Source of the DNA: Chloranthus sessilifolius
Lineage: Eukaryota; Streptophyta; Magnoliopsida; Chloranthales; Chloranthaceae
NCBI GenBank assembly: GCA_021018995.1
Contig: CM037585.1
Coordinates: 123,718,831 to 123,782,830 of the forward strand
Direction: 5' to 3'
Length of the DNA stretch: 64,000 nucleotides
The notes under the pieces are model-generated. The model saw only the letters and a program-made list of their open reading frames with translations, searched no databases and was not told the origin of the DNA. The stretch's first letter is position 1; each line of letters begins with the position of its first letter. Both the position numbers and the translations under genes were made by a program. Below are positions 23,425 to 33,652 of the stretch, one piece after another.

Positions 23425-24180
23425 ATGAAATCGATTATCTGGAACATTAGGGGGATTTTCAATAAACCATCCCACAGAAAATTGAAAGACCTGCTTAAAC
23501 ATATACCCATGTTCACTGCAATCTTAGAACCCATGTCTAAAACTCCTAACGGATTCCATAAAATCACTAATATTTTCAAACCTTCAATGGCCTTTAATAA
23601 TTTCACAGATGAATCATTCGGATCCATCTGGTTTCTTTGGTTCGATGACCCCGGAAAGAAATTAAGTTCTTTTGTAGCGACCCTCAATTCTTGGGCTTTG
23701 AAATTCGCTTTGATTGTTAAGGGAGTTTGCTCGGTTAGTGGTCGAGTTTCTCTTTGTGGGGTATCTCATCACATATTCTTCCCCCAGGCCTGGTTATGAT
23801 AGATGGAGATTTCAATGTCATCTGCTCCCCATCTGAAAAATTGGCGGGTGATCCTCCTAACCAGTGCTCTATGTGTGACTTCAATTCTTTTACCAATTCA
23901 AACTCTCTCATTGATGTTAGTTTTTCTGTCAATAAATTTACCTGGTGCAACAATCAATTGGGTAGTCGTAGAATATGGACCCGCATGGATAGATGTTTTT
24001 TTTCTCAATCTTGGATTGCATTGGTTACACCCCGTCAGTTTCCCATGAATCCCACATTTCCTCTGACCATTGTCCTCTAATCCTCTCCATGTTGCCTATA
24101 CCTAACTCCCCTAGACCCTTCCGATATTTGAAGTTTTGGATTGATAGACCTGAGTTCTTAGACATTGTTGAAAAGAGTTA
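23425..24180 (+). pseudogene. LINE 2 ORF2 endonuclease domain
   Basis: APE-type endonuclease nicks target DNA for target-primed reverse transcription. MKSIIWNIRGIFNKPSHRK starts at 23425 (WNIRG is the conserved start). After a frame change near 23780 come DGDFNVICSPSEK (catalytic Asp/Asn of GDFN), FTWCNNQLGSRRIWTRMDR and, after another shift near 24050, SDHCPLIL (catalytic Asp-His). All the active-site motifs seen are intact, but they lie in at least three frames. The catalytic Glu motif would be near 23520-23530 (ILEPMSKT). Confidence 0.88.
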
Positions 24181-26968
24181 GAAGGAAAGAGTTGATGGTT
24201 CCCCCATATATCGTGTATTCATAAAATTGAAGAGGCTTAAGATTGGCTTAAAAGATTGGAATAGAAACCATATTGGGTATATTCATGAAAATATTAGAAG
24301 ATTGAAGAGTTGGTCATCAAATATGAAGAAAAAATGATTGAGAAAGGTTGGTCTGCCCAAATCCAAAGTGATCTTTATAAAGCCAATGTGGAGTATTATA
24401 ATCTCCTAAAAGATGAGGAATCTCTTTGGAGACAAAAGTCTCGAGTTAAATGGATGACGGAGGGAGATAAGAATACTAAGTTCTTCCACACTACGGCCAA
24501 GGTGAGAGTGGCTTGGAAAAATATTAGTACCATTACCTCCAAGGATGGTGTTTTGGTTGAAGGTTCTTAAAATATTGGTAACACTGATGCTAAAGAATTT
24601 CATGATCTCCTAGAGTCCTCCGGTTCACAGAATAACTTGATTCTCTTGAACATCATCCCCAGTATTATCTCCCCGGCTCAGAATCTTGAGTTTTAGTTAG
24701 AAAACCCATTGAAGCTGGAGTTTACAAGACTATACAGTCTATGGATGGAGATAGTGCCCCTGACCCTGATGGATATCCAGGATCCTTTTTCATTGCGTGT
24801 TGGGACACTATCAAACGTGATATCCTAGCAGCTGTGAAATTTTTTTTTGAGGAAGGAATTATCCCCAAATCCGTCAACTCTAGATTCATTTCTCTCATCC
24901 CTAAAGTTGAAAACCCCTGTCAATTTCTCCCAATTTAGACCCATTAGTTTGTGTAATTTCTTCTATAAATTCTTTTCCAAAATCCTAGCCTTTCGTCTTT
25001 CTTTCATCCTCCCTTCCATTATATCCGAGGAGCAAGGAGCCTTTGTCAAAGGTAGAAATATATATGACAATATTTTACTTGCCCATGAACTCATTCAAGA
25101 TCTGGACATAAAATCTCAAGGAGGTAATATTGCTTTGAAACTTGATATGTCTAAAGCCTATGACCGCATTGAATGGCCTTTTTTTATTGAAGTTATGAAA
25201 AGATTTGGTTTTTCTGATAATTGAATTAAGCTTATTTCTGGGTGTATCTCTTCTTGTTGGTACTCGATTTCAATTGATGGTACGCCACATGGTTACTTTC
25301 ATGGTACTAGAGGCCTTAAAAAAGGTGATCCTCTCTCTCCAGCTTTATTTATTATAGCTGAGGAAGTTCTCAGTAGGGACCTCCAATACATGCCCGAAAG
25401 TGATCTTTTGGGAACCTACTTCACCGGTAGAAATACCACCCCAGTCTGCCATCTTTTATTTGTTGATGATATTCTTATATTCACCAAGAGTAGCAAAAAG
25501 TATTTAAAGAACCTCATGAATTTCTTATCCTTGTATGAGGAAGCCTAAGGTCAAAAAATTAATATGGAGAAAAGCTCGTATTTTATCTCTGAAAAAGTCC
25601 CGTTAAACAGAATCTCGAGGATTAATTCGACTGTTGGGCTCACTAAAGACTTGCTTCCTTCAAACTATTTGGGAGTTCCTCTATTTATAGGAAGATTAAC
25701 CAAAGATTTCATGCTTAAAATTGGTTGAAAAAATCTCTAGAAAAGTTGAAGGATGGAAATCCAAGCTTCTCTCTTATGGAGGAAGGCTCACCCTTCTTAA
25801 ACATGTACGTGTGAGCATTCCCATTTATCTTCTTTCGATTCTTCCAGTCCCTAATTATGTGGTTGAAGCTATTGAGAAGACATTTGCTAATTTCTTCTAG
25901 GGTTCCTCCAATGGTAAGAATAAAGTTTATTGGATGGAATGTCTAAACTTTGTTGGAAACTTTCAATAGGGAAGGAATGTGAACAGAATTTATTTACAAA
26001 AATTATTCTTCCAAAACTGGCCTATGGAATTGTCCAAAAAAAAGGGATTCAAAAATTTGGTCGGCTATATGGCCTATGATCCAATTCATTATGCAAAACT
26101 CCTCCTAGTGTATTGGAAATGGCCAAAAAAACAATGCCCTACTGATCCCCTCATAACATTGGGGCCACAAAACATCCCCTTGGACAAAACTATTAAAAAT
26201 TGCACCGTTAATGGAAATTGGAACGTCGATGAAGTTATCAAAATAGTTGGAGCGTCCGTGGGCGCCACCATTATCAATAACAAATCCTAGACTAATAGTG
26301 AAGACAAGATTTTCTGGCAGCTCACTCTCAATGGCCAATTCACTTCAGCCTCTGCTTGGAACTCGTTAAGAGCTCACCATGACATTAGTCTGATTTGAAA
26401 ATATTTGTAGAGATGTCACATCCCAACAAAAATGAAGGTCTTTAGTTGGAAAGTCCTCCACTCTGCAGCGTTTTTGGATTCCATGATCAAAACTCGCAAA
26501 GTTCTCATTGCCTCTAGATGTAATCCATATATGCCTTAGAAATGAGGAAACTCTTCATCATCTTTTCCTCCTTTGCCCTCTTACCGCTAAAGTGTGAGAC
26601 CACTTTACAAATATTTTTCAAATCCCTAATCCTGGTACCAACATCTTCCTCCAAGTTAAATATTAGCTCAACTTCAAGAAGAAAAATCTAGTTGATAATA
26701 TTAGATGTATGCTTTCATGGATTATCTTTTGGTGTGTTTGGCAATCCCGTAATAGAGCTAAATTTGAGGGGATTAAAGGTTCTGTTGAAGATTTGATCCG
26801 CTCCGCAATTCAATAGATACAAGACATGGATGGTATCAGTTTGACAACCATGTATAATTCCACTTCTTTGGAGCACATTTTATATAATTTTGGCTTATCT
26901 CGTAGGCCCCCGATCAAACCAAAAATTACTTAGACTAAATGGACTCCTCCGGATCAAGGATACAAGCT
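24181..26968 (+). pseudogene. LINE 2 ORF2 reverse transcriptase, zf-RVT and start of RNase H
   Basis: Motifs in order: ESLWRQKSRVKWMTEGDKNT and KFFH (24418-24495), APDPDGYPGSFFIACWD (24753-24805), FRPISLCN (24935-24960), QGAFVKGRNIYDNILLAHEL (25033-25095), LKLDMSKAYDRIEW (25136-25177, catalytic Asp), GLKKGDPLSPALFI (25312-25355), LLFVDDILIF (25452-25482, both catalytic Asp), LPSNYLGVPLFIGR and KLLSYGGRLTLLKHV. A zf-RVT region follows (26285-26600: KIFWQLTLNGQFTSASAWNS, KMKVFSWKVLHSA). Scattered stops (for example 25222, 25545, 25900) and shifts disable it. RNase H begins at WTPPDQGYKL and is cut off. Confidence 0.9.
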
Positions 26969-27027
26969 AATAGTGGCAGTTTTTTTACAGTAAAAAACTG
27001 CCACTAATAGTCTTATTTTTTGTAGTG
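26967..27027. mobile_element. CACTA-like MITE copy C, 5'-truncated
   Basis: Only the subterminal part and the right end remain: CTAATAGTGGCAGTTTTTTT, then an inverted block and TTATTTTTTGTAGTG ending at 27027. The left CACTACAAAAAATAAGA terminus is missing; LINE 2 coding sequence runs directly up to the break. No target duplication can be assigned. Confidence 0.65.
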
Positions 27028-27629
27028 ATCGGATCAGACAGGCATGAGGCATTCTATGTCCCAACCTTCGGGTCAAGTTGGGTCAGTTAGACTCAATGGT
27101 CCGGTCGGGTTAGGAAACAATTGGGTGAAAGTGGGTTAAGCCGATTGGATATTCTTTAAGCAAAATTAAGGAAAATAGGGGGTTCTTAATCGGGTCAGGT
27201 TGGGTCAGGTCGACTCGGGCATATACCCTTGACTCATCTAGTCGGATCGAGATGCACCATCAGGTTAGGTTGGGTCAGGCATATGCCATTTTCCCAGTCA
27301 GGGCAACCAAATTTTTTGTCGGACCCGCCCCGACCCATTGCCAGCCTAATTATATACCACTAGTCTGAAATTTACATTTCAAACCATCAGGCGTCGTTTG
27401 ATTTGTTCAGTAGTGGAGTATAAATATGCTCACTGACTAAGTTACAAGTATTCAACCTCAATTAAATAAGCGTTACTTTTCTTCAAGCTTGTTTCGGTAT
27501 TAAGTGAGCGATCTGGTCATCAACGGTGGTGATCAGGTCATCAATTCTTTACAATGTTATTGTTTAGATTGGATTCAGCCCCAAGGTAGCATATTGGAAG
27601 TTTTTTTTTTGTACATTTTAATTTCCTCG
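27028..27629. repeat. Spacer with degenerate GGGTCAGGTT repeats
   Basis: At about 27065-27345 the motif GGGTCAGGTT/GGGTCGGGTT recurs irregularly, for example TCGGGTCAGGTTGGGTCAGG near 27195-27215. A smaller patch is at 47985-48030. The remainder has no gene or element boundary I can support. Confidence 0.5.
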
Positions 27630-27782
27630 CATTACAAAAAATAAGACTATTAGCGGCAGTTTTTTTAATAAAAAATTGCCGCTATTAGTCTTGTCGCTAC
27701 GAAAAACTGCCGCTATAAGTTTTGCCGCTACCAAAAATTGCCTTAAAAACAAGTGCCGCTAATACACCTTATTTTTGTAGTG
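27630..27782. mobile_element. CACTA-like MITE copy D
   Basis: 153 bp. Left end CATTACAAAAAATAAGACTA (CACTAC with one change) and right end CTTATTTTTGTAGTG. TCG on both sides (27627-27629, 27783-27785). Interior has repeated GCCGCTA and AAAAACTGCCGCTAT subterminal blocks. Confidence 0.88.
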
Positions 27783-28022
27783 TCGGGACGTAGGTTTTTT
27801 CCCTTTACTCTTGGGTTTTCTATGTCGGCCCTGGTAACTATCTTAGTTTCTCCGGGTGTTTCGATTTTTCATATAACAATGTTAGTGGCACTAACTTGTG
27901 TTTTTATTGGACTCTCCGAGGAACTCGTTTAACTTTCTTTTCTTAATACAAAATAATTTTCAAAAGAAAAAGAGCTTAATAGGATTTTATCCTATTAGTA
28001 GGGGATTTTTTCCTCTTATGCA
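27783..28022. repeat. Dispersed repeat resembling a LINE 3' tail, copy 1
   Basis: About 27790-27970 shares a diverged sentence-like order of blocks with 28450-28632: a GGTTTTC start, a TCTCGGTTTTTC-type block, TTGTGGTGCT-type block, then CTCCGA, a pyrimidine block and an A-rich end with AATAC AAAATAA. This order suits the 3' UTR and tail of a LINE family, but no coding part is attached. Confidence 0.35.
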
Positions 28023-28440
28023 AGGATCAAAATATCGGTAAACCGATACGTATCGTCCTAACCTCCAGGACGATACGTATCGGGTATCGGCCGATACAGT
28101 CAATGTATCGGCGATATATTGAATGTATCGATTTGATATATTGAATTTTTATTTTTTTTTCGATTGTCTATACAATCGATGGAGACTGTATAGACAATCG
28201 TCATCGATTGTGTAGACAATCGGAATATATATATATATATACATATTATTGTAGGGTACATTGAAATTATCGTCCGATAATTTCAATATATCGTCCGTAT
28301 CGTCCGATATGGGCGATACATTGCCCGTATCGGGCGATAAGTATATTTTTTTTAAGGGGGTACGATACAATGCCTTTGTATCGTACCGCCCAAGTCCAAA
28401 ACCGAAACGTATCGGTATAGGACGATTTTTTGACCCATGA
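28023..28440. mobile_element. CGATA-rich Mutator-like MITE, long copy
   Basis: Relative of 7709-7923. Left AGGATCAAAATATCGG and right GACGATTTTTTGACCCA are inverted. Imperfect 9-bp flanks TCTTATGCA (28014-28022) and TCCTATGTA (28441-28449) match at 7 of 9 positions. The interior is full of CGATACGTATCG-like motifs. At 28155-28222 it has a set of hairpin blocks such as CGATTGTCTATACAATCG, similar to the palindromes of the foldback element at 32711-34120. Confidence 0.6.
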
Positions 28441-28814
28441 TCCTATGTAGGTTTTCCCCATGTGTTAGGGTTCCAATGTGTTCTCCAATTAGTACCTCTC
28501 AGGTTTTCTCTGAATATCTCGGTTTTTCTTGAGAGCAACGCTTGTGGTGCTATCATGTGTATTACTCGATCCCTCCGATGCACTTATCTATCCTTTTTTA
28601 CACAATATGAAACAACTTTTTAAAAAAAAGCATAAAAATTTGAATGGCTACCATATAATTGTCCAAACATATTTGACCATCCATTTTTGGGCACTTGTAA
28701 CGGATGCCCTCACCCCTACCATGTAGCGAGTATTTCATTATTTACACACCCTACGGGGCATCCTGTTATCGCAAAAGAGAGACGCCAACACTTGATCGCA
28801 TGACCTATTGCAAA
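28441..28814. repeat. Dispersed repeat resembling a LINE 3' tail, copy 2, and spacer
   Basis: 28450-28632 is the diverged second copy of the block order seen at 27790-27970, ending in a run of A at 28621-28630. The following 180 bp has nothing I can name. Confidence 0.35.
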
Positions 28815-28960
28815 CACTACAAAAAATAAGACTATTAGCGGCAATTTTTGACAACCAAAAACTGCCACTATTAACAAAATTGCTATTAAGATTATTAGCG
28901 GCAATTTTTATTAATGGAGGCAGTTTTTGGCTGCCGCTAATAGTCTTATTTTTTGTAGTG
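28815..28960. mobile_element. CACTA-like MITE copy E
   Basis: 146 bp with the best-preserved ends: CACTACAAAAAATAAGACTA and TAGTCTTATTTTTTGTAGTG, perfectly inverted over 20 bp. AAA on both sides (28812-28814, 28961-28963). The interior contains CAGTTTTTGGCTGCCGC and related blocks. Confidence 0.92.
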
Positions 28961-29109
28961 AAAGTCTCCTACCAACTGTGCCAACCCCTGGTGGATTATG
29001 CAATCTTGGGGTTGAATCCAATGCAGATGATGCCTCTATGCACTATATAGAGAAAAATTGTACCACATATATAGAATTGACGACTTGGTCACCATCATCG
29101 GTACTCAGA
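28961..29109. other. Short spacer
   Basis: No feature recognised between MITE E and the truncated start of LINE 3. Confidence 0.4.
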
Positions 29110-29119
29110 TCCGCCACCT

Positions 29120-29560
29120 AAAAGCAGCTTTGTAAACATGAATTAACAGCTGGAAGAGCCTTCTACTTTCTTATGTAGGAAGACTTGAATTGATTAAATA
29201 TGTTTTGAATAGTTATCAGATTTATTAGTCTGGGACTTTCTATTACGCAGAAGAGTCCTAGATGAGATAGAAAAGATTAAAGCGAACTTTCTTTGGAATG
29301 GACGACTGGTGAGAAACACTTACATATGATTAGTTGGGAGTCGATTTGCAAACTGAAGAATGAGGGTGGACTGGATATTAGAAGACTGCGTGATTAGAAT
29401 GATACTGGGCTTATCAAATTATTTTATTACCTTCTTTTTAATCCTGAATATCTCTGGGTGAAATGGATGTGGGCCCGCTATATTAGCAATAATGATGTTA
29501 TTTGGACATACAATCTTCCAACAATTTTTCGTGGTCTTAGAAATGATTAATGAGAATCCG
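29120..29560 (+). pseudogene. LINE 3 RT thumb region
   Basis: Pieces LLLSYVGRLELIKYVLNSYQ (about 29160-29220), SGTFYYAEES and a diverged W-E-S-I-C-K-L-K-N-E-G-G-L-D-I-R-R-L block (29336-29390) match the post-catalytic part of plant L1 RT. Frames change several times and stops are frequent; no catalytic box is included. Confidence 0.75.
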
Positions 29561-29586
29561 AGACACAATCAATGAAAATATAATGT

Positions 29587-30178
29587 TTGATATTTGCAAT
29601 GGTCAAAAGGCTAATTTTTAGTTTGATCCTTGGCTTGGGTCATAGTCTATGCAATAAATACAGGCGAAGGCTAATGATTCAATCAGGAATTCAACATAAT
29701 GCTAAAGTTAGATATCTTTTTATGGATGGAAATCGGGTCCTTCCAGAGGTGATTACTATGCATATGGAGGCGGCTTGGGATGAGATTCTTTCTCATCACG
29801 GCACAAATGACCAGTCTGCTGATGAACTGTTTTGGATGAATTCTAATAGTGGCAACCTTACTCTTAAATTAGCTTGAGAAGCTACAAGAGATCAGGGAGT
29901 TCAAATCGAGTGGGACAAAGTCATAGGCACAAGGACTTAATTCCAAAGCGCAGTTTCTGTGCTTGGATGTGCATCAATAGAAAACTGGCTACCATTGAAA
30001 ATACATGTAGAAGAGGTATGATCATAATTTCTAGATGTGTTCTTTGTTGGGGAGCATGTGAATCCAATGACCACTTGTTCTTCCAATGTAAATACACTAG
30101 CTGGATTTTGAAGTCTATTATCCCTAGGCTTCGATATCAAAAGGTTGATGTGAGGAATATTGATCAGGAGTTATAATT
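29587..30178 (+). pseudogene. LINE 3 zf-RVT domain
   Basis: A frame at 29874-30176 reads PKRSFCAWMCINRKLATIEN, then CVLCWGACESNDHLFFQCKY and WILKSIIPRL, the zinc-binding reverse transcriptase domain (C-X2-C...H-X4-C pattern, ligands kept). Upstream 29587-29877 gives the leader SADELFWMNSNSGNLTLKLA, normally followed by the aromatic-rich start of zf-RVT; a stop and frame change separate the two. Confidence 0.82.
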
Positions 30179-30326
30179 TTGTGTGTTGAATGCGAAAGGA
30201 AAAAGTAAAAATTCAGTTTTATTAAAGCTATCATTTGCTGCTTGCATCTGGCACATTTGGAGTGACAGAAACAGGAGAGTTTTTTATAATAAACTGACTC
30301 ACAGGAAAATTTTACTTCAAGAGATG

Positions 30327-30440
30327 CACTACAAAATTATTAAAGGTTATTAAGGCTATTAGCGGCAAGGGTATTAGTGATAGTTTTTTGTTAATAGCGG
30401 CAGTTTTTGACTGCCACTAATAGTATTAGTTTTTATAGTG
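30327..30440. mobile_element. CACTA-like MITE copy F, inside LINE 3
   Basis: 114 bp. Left end CACTACAAAATTATTAAAGG and right end TTAGTTTTTATAGTG. Flanks ATG (30324-30326) and ATA (30441-30443) differ at one base, so the 3-bp duplication is imperfect. GCGGCAGTTTTTGACTGCC in the interior matches copies B and E. Confidence 0.75.
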
Positions 30441-30575
30441 ATAATTGAAGATGTTATAGTCCGAACGAAAGGGGAAGATTGATTTGTAAAACTACAAAGT
30501 GATAATCTTCTATCGCAGTGGAATATAAAACACCAACGCAAGATCTCTTATGAATATGGGAAATGGAAAAAACCA

Positions 30576-30990
30576 ATGAATGATATCATCAAATTGAATA
30601 CTGGTGGATCTTTTGCTGATGTGAAGGCGTGCATTGGAGGTGTTTTTCAAAATCATGAGGGCACGGTGGTAAGAAGATTCAATGGTCCTACCACTGATGA
30701 GAACATCATCGGAGTGGAACTTAAAGCTATTTTCTATGGGTTATTGGAGGCTAAGAAGGAGAATTACAATAGGATTATAATTGAATCTAATAACTTAATT
30801 GTGATTAACATTATAAACAAGTTGTTTGATATTCCATGGAGAGTTAGGAGTTTGACTTTACACATTCCGGAATTAATGACGGATTTTGAGTAATGCACGG
30901 TGGTTTACACGTGGCGGGAGCATAACAAGCCAGCGGATTTCCTTGCTAAAATTAAAAAAGATATGCCTTATATCAAATCATGGTCAGATC
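30576..30990 (+). pseudogene. LINE 3 RNase H domain, catalytic residues lost
   Basis: The frame 30576-30893 reads IKLNTGGSFADVKACIGGVF, GVELKAIFYGLLEAKKENY, IIIESNNLIVINIINKLF and ends LTLHIPELMTDFE; after a TAA the frame continues VYTWREHNKPADFLAKIKK. Compared with the family pattern the first Asp position holds Thr-Gly (LNTGG where LNVDG is usual) and the third holds Asn (ESNN for ESDS); the Glu and final Asp remain. Contrast LINE 1, where the set is complete. Confidence 0.85.
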
Positions 30991-31134
30991 TCGAAGACTG
31001 TTCAAATGTTTTAAAATATCTCCTAATATACGATTTATTTATTGCTTATACTAAAATGTAATAGTCGTTTTTTTTCTTTAGCTTTAAATAATATGGGTGA
31101 GGACCCTCCAATGAATTAACAAAAAAAAAAAAAA

Positions 31135-31430
31135 TAGAGGCTAACCATGCATACAAATCATGAAGTTATATGAATTTTGCAAGTGATCTCTATTTTGAAT
31201 GTGAGGGTTCATTGCTCAATTTCATAATGCTTATATATTTTTTAGGAGGTCTGGTGCACGTGACACCTAATCTAGGGATCCAAGTTTGATCAGTTCCATT
31301 TAAGAAAATTAAAAAAAGTATTTATCACTCGTTCAAAACTTGGCAAAGGTGTAAAACTCTAATGGAATTAGGCTCAAGCAGTTGAAGAGAAACTTTGACA
31401 TAAGATTTGAAAGGAAAAGTGGTTTAAAAA
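31135..31430. other. Non-coding spacer
   Basis: AT-rich sequence after the LINE 3 poly-A; no feature recognised. Confidence 0.4.
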
Positions 31431-31547
31431 CACTACAAAAAATAAGACTATTAGCGGCAGGTTTTTTTAATAAAAAACTGCCGCTATTAGTTCTGTCGCT
31501 ACAAATAGCGGCAGTTTTTTGTAGTGTAGCGGCAGTTTTTTGTAGTG
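31431..31547. mobile_element. CACTA-like MITE copy G with duplicated right end
   Basis: 117 bp. Left end CACTACAAAAAATAAGACTA; AAA on both sides (31428-31430, 31548-31550). The right terminal 21 bp, from TAGCGGCAG to TTGTAGTG, occurs twice in direct tandem (31506-31526, 31527-31547) without any difference. Confidence 0.9.
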
Positions 31548-31574
31548 AAACCTATGAGTTTGAGTGAACCCTTA

Positions 31575-31949
31575 GGGTACATTTGGTTCATTGTAATTGG
31601 TTCTTATAAAAATCATTTTACCTATAAAATGATGCTGACTGGATTACATGTAGATTTTACTTTTTCTCATGTAAAATATATGTTTGTTTCACCGTAAAAT
31701 TTTGATGTAAAGTTCACTTTTTGTAAAAGATAGAACCTTTGGGGTTTGCTTTTTACTTTTGCAAGTAATATTTCAATATTACGAGCCATCACTCTCGTAA
31801 GTCAAAAAAATTACAGGTAATTTTTGTAATACAATTCACGAGAAATTACGATAAAACAAACGACTTTTAATGAAAAAAATAGAGCTGTTGGAGTGATATT
31901 ATAAGCTTTACATATAATATCCCCCTTTTACATTAAAACGAATGTACCC
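31575..31949. mobile_element. Tourist-like (PIF/Harbinger) MITE
   Basis: 375 bp. Left GGGTACATTTGGTTCATTG and the right end on the other strand GGGTACATTCGTTTTAATG are inverted. TTA on both sides (31572-31574, 31950-31952) is the TWA duplication of the PIF/Harbinger superfamily, and the GGG...TTTGGTTC start is typical of Tourist elements. No ORF. Confidence 0.82.
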
Positions 31950-31952
31950 TTA

Positions 31953-32710
31953 GAGAATAAATGTAACTTGTAATGATTTGCATTGGAATCACTATAAAAG
32001 TAAGGTGTTTCAGCTGCACTTGTTAAGTCATTTTTTTGGTAGTGATAGGACTAGCAACATCAATTTTTTGTAATGATAAGATTAATAATAACAATTTTTT
32101 GTTAATAGCAAAAATTGCCAATAATAAGGTTTTTTTAAATTTATTATTATTTTTATTTTTTATTTTTTTTAATGAAATGCATCAGCACGGTGGTGATTGA
32201 TTCGGAATGCGTCATTCTGATTTCTCTTGATTTTATTCTATGAGCCATAATTACAACCAATTACTCACAAGTCACAAGAAGTCTACAGGAACTTTGGGAG
32301 TTTGAAACCCATACCCCACTAATTATTTCTGCTGGACTTTTGTTTTAGCTTAAAGTCAGAATTTGTGGCTATAGGTGGTGTTTACAGGAGATATATTATA
32401 TCCGCCTTACAAGAGATCTGCAGCTCCGTACGTTCTAGTGTCGGCGGCTTTTTGGGAGATGTTAGTCGGCGGCTTTTTGGGAGACGTTAGATTATTACCA
32501 AACGGGTTTCACATTATTGCTTTCCAGATCGGGGAACCTAACAACTCCTCGAAGAATATTATGTATCCAAAAGTACCCTTCTTTAGAAGTGACTCTTTAA
32601 AGCAAAGAAGCTCCGTATCTATTTACGGAATACGTTGCGCCGGTGTATGATGTGCACTTTAAAATATTAGTAAATATGAATGTGCTTTGCACATGTTTAT
32701 TTATAAAATT
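31953..32710. repeat. Spacer with CACTA-like scraps and a 25-bp tandem duplication
   Basis: 31990-32044 has CACTATAAAA and TTTTTTTGGTAGTG ends but unmatched flanks, so it is at best a decayed MITE. 32440-32464 and 32465-32489 are direct tandem copies of a 25-bp GC-rich unit beginning GTCGGCGGCTTTTTGGGAGA, differing at one base. An open frame across 32375-32650 has no recognisable domain and I do not call it a gene. Confidence 0.5.
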
Positions 32711-33019
32711 TAGGAAAATTTACTTTGACCCACCCTTTCATATGTACTTTTTATGTTAGAGACCCTATAGTTTCATCTTTCCCCAAATTGACTAGCTCCA
32801 GGTGACGCACGCTTTTATGAAATATCGAAATTACCCCTGCTTACACTTTTTTCGTTCTACACGATTTAAAATTTTAAATATTTGCACTTTTCTATATTTA
32901 TGCAATGTGAAACGGGATCTATACCGTTTGATTTGAAGGCCACATAATAAAATAAATGGCGCCAAAGATAGACACGAAAAAAATGTCATATTGCCTCTTT
33001 AAAAAATATATATATTTTT

Positions 33020-33160
33020 AAACAATCGATGACGACTCTTAAGACAATCGATGGCGACTCTTAAAACAATCGGTACCGATTGTTTTAAGAGTCCTCATGG
33101 ATTGTTTTAAGAGTCGGCACCGACTATGAAAACAATTGCCATCGATTGTGTGCGATTGTT
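33020..33160. repeat. Palindrome array 1 of the foldback element
   Basis: Units built on ACAATCGATGACGACTCTTA and its complement, including AATCGGTACCGATT and GTCGGCACCGAC. Neighbouring blocks can pair with each other as well as with themselves. Confidence 0.7.
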
Positions 33161-33258
33161 CTGTTTAGTTTAAAATTTTTAAAATTACACTTTTTTATGG
33201 TGCCAAAGATTGACACGAAAAACAGACGAAATCGCCTTTTTAACAAAAAAAAAAAAAA

Positions 33259-33344
33259 TCGACTGCCTATACAGTCGAAAAAGACTGTCTACACAGTCGA
33301 TAACGACGGTCTAGGATAGTCGTTATCGACTGCCTAGGCAGTCA
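33259..33344. repeat. Palindrome array 2 of the foldback element
   Basis: Units such as CGACTGCCTATACAGTCG, GACTGTCTACACAGTC and CGACTGCCTAGGCAGTC, each nearly self-complementary and spaced by short AT-rich linkers (GATAAC, AAAAA, TTAT). Confidence 0.75.
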
Positions 33345-33652
33345 TTTTTCTTTTTTAACTTTTTTTAAAGAGGCAATATCGCTTTTTTCGTGTCTATCTT
33401 TGGCACCATAGATTTTATATTGTGACCTTCAAATCAGACGGCATAGATCTCGTTTTACATCGTGTAAATATAAAAAGGTGCAAATATTTAAAATTTTAAA
33501 ATTTTTTAAATTACACTTTTTTATATTTACGCGTTGTGAAGCAACATCTATAGCGTTTGATTTGAAGGTCATAATATAAAGATCGATGGTGCCAAAGATT
33601 GGCACGAAAAACAGACGAAATCGTCTTTTTAACCACAAAAAAAAAAAAAAAA

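Larger units (their letters stand above)
21270..26968 (+). mobile_element. LINE 2 (L1-type), ORF1 + ORF2, 3' end lost
   Basis: An L1-type element of about 5.5 kb excluding its MITE. It has a short 5' leader, ORF1 (21362-22980), ORF2 with endonuclease, RT and zf-RVT, and the first residues of RNase H. RNase H starts at about 26935 (WTPPDQGYKL) and is cut at a MITE-like segment at 26967-27027. No poly-A or target duplication was found. MITE copy B sits in ORF1. It is inactivated by stops and frameshifts, though frames remain long enough to follow. Confidence 0.9.
29110..31134 (+). mobile_element. LINE 3 (L1-type), 5'-truncated, with poly-A
   Basis: Plus-strand element starting inside the RT thumb and ending in 14 A at 31121-31134. 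The 3' UTR contains ATGGGTGAGGACCCTCC, close to GGGGTGAGGACCGC in LINE 1, so the two are relatives. Domains: RT thumb (29120-29390), zf-RVT (29870-30170), RNase H (30576-30990). MITE copy F is inserted between zf-RVT and RNase H. Target duplications could not be identified. Confidence 0.88.

Noticed and set aside
31990..32044. Additional CACTA-like MITE
   Set aside because: Ends look like CACTATAAAA...TTGGTAGTG, but the flanking triplets (AAT and ATA) do not match and the interior lacks the family's GCGGCAG blocks.
32375..32650. 91-codon plus-strand frame as a host gene
   Set aside because: No known motif, and it contains a 25-bp tandem duplication; not enough to call a gene.
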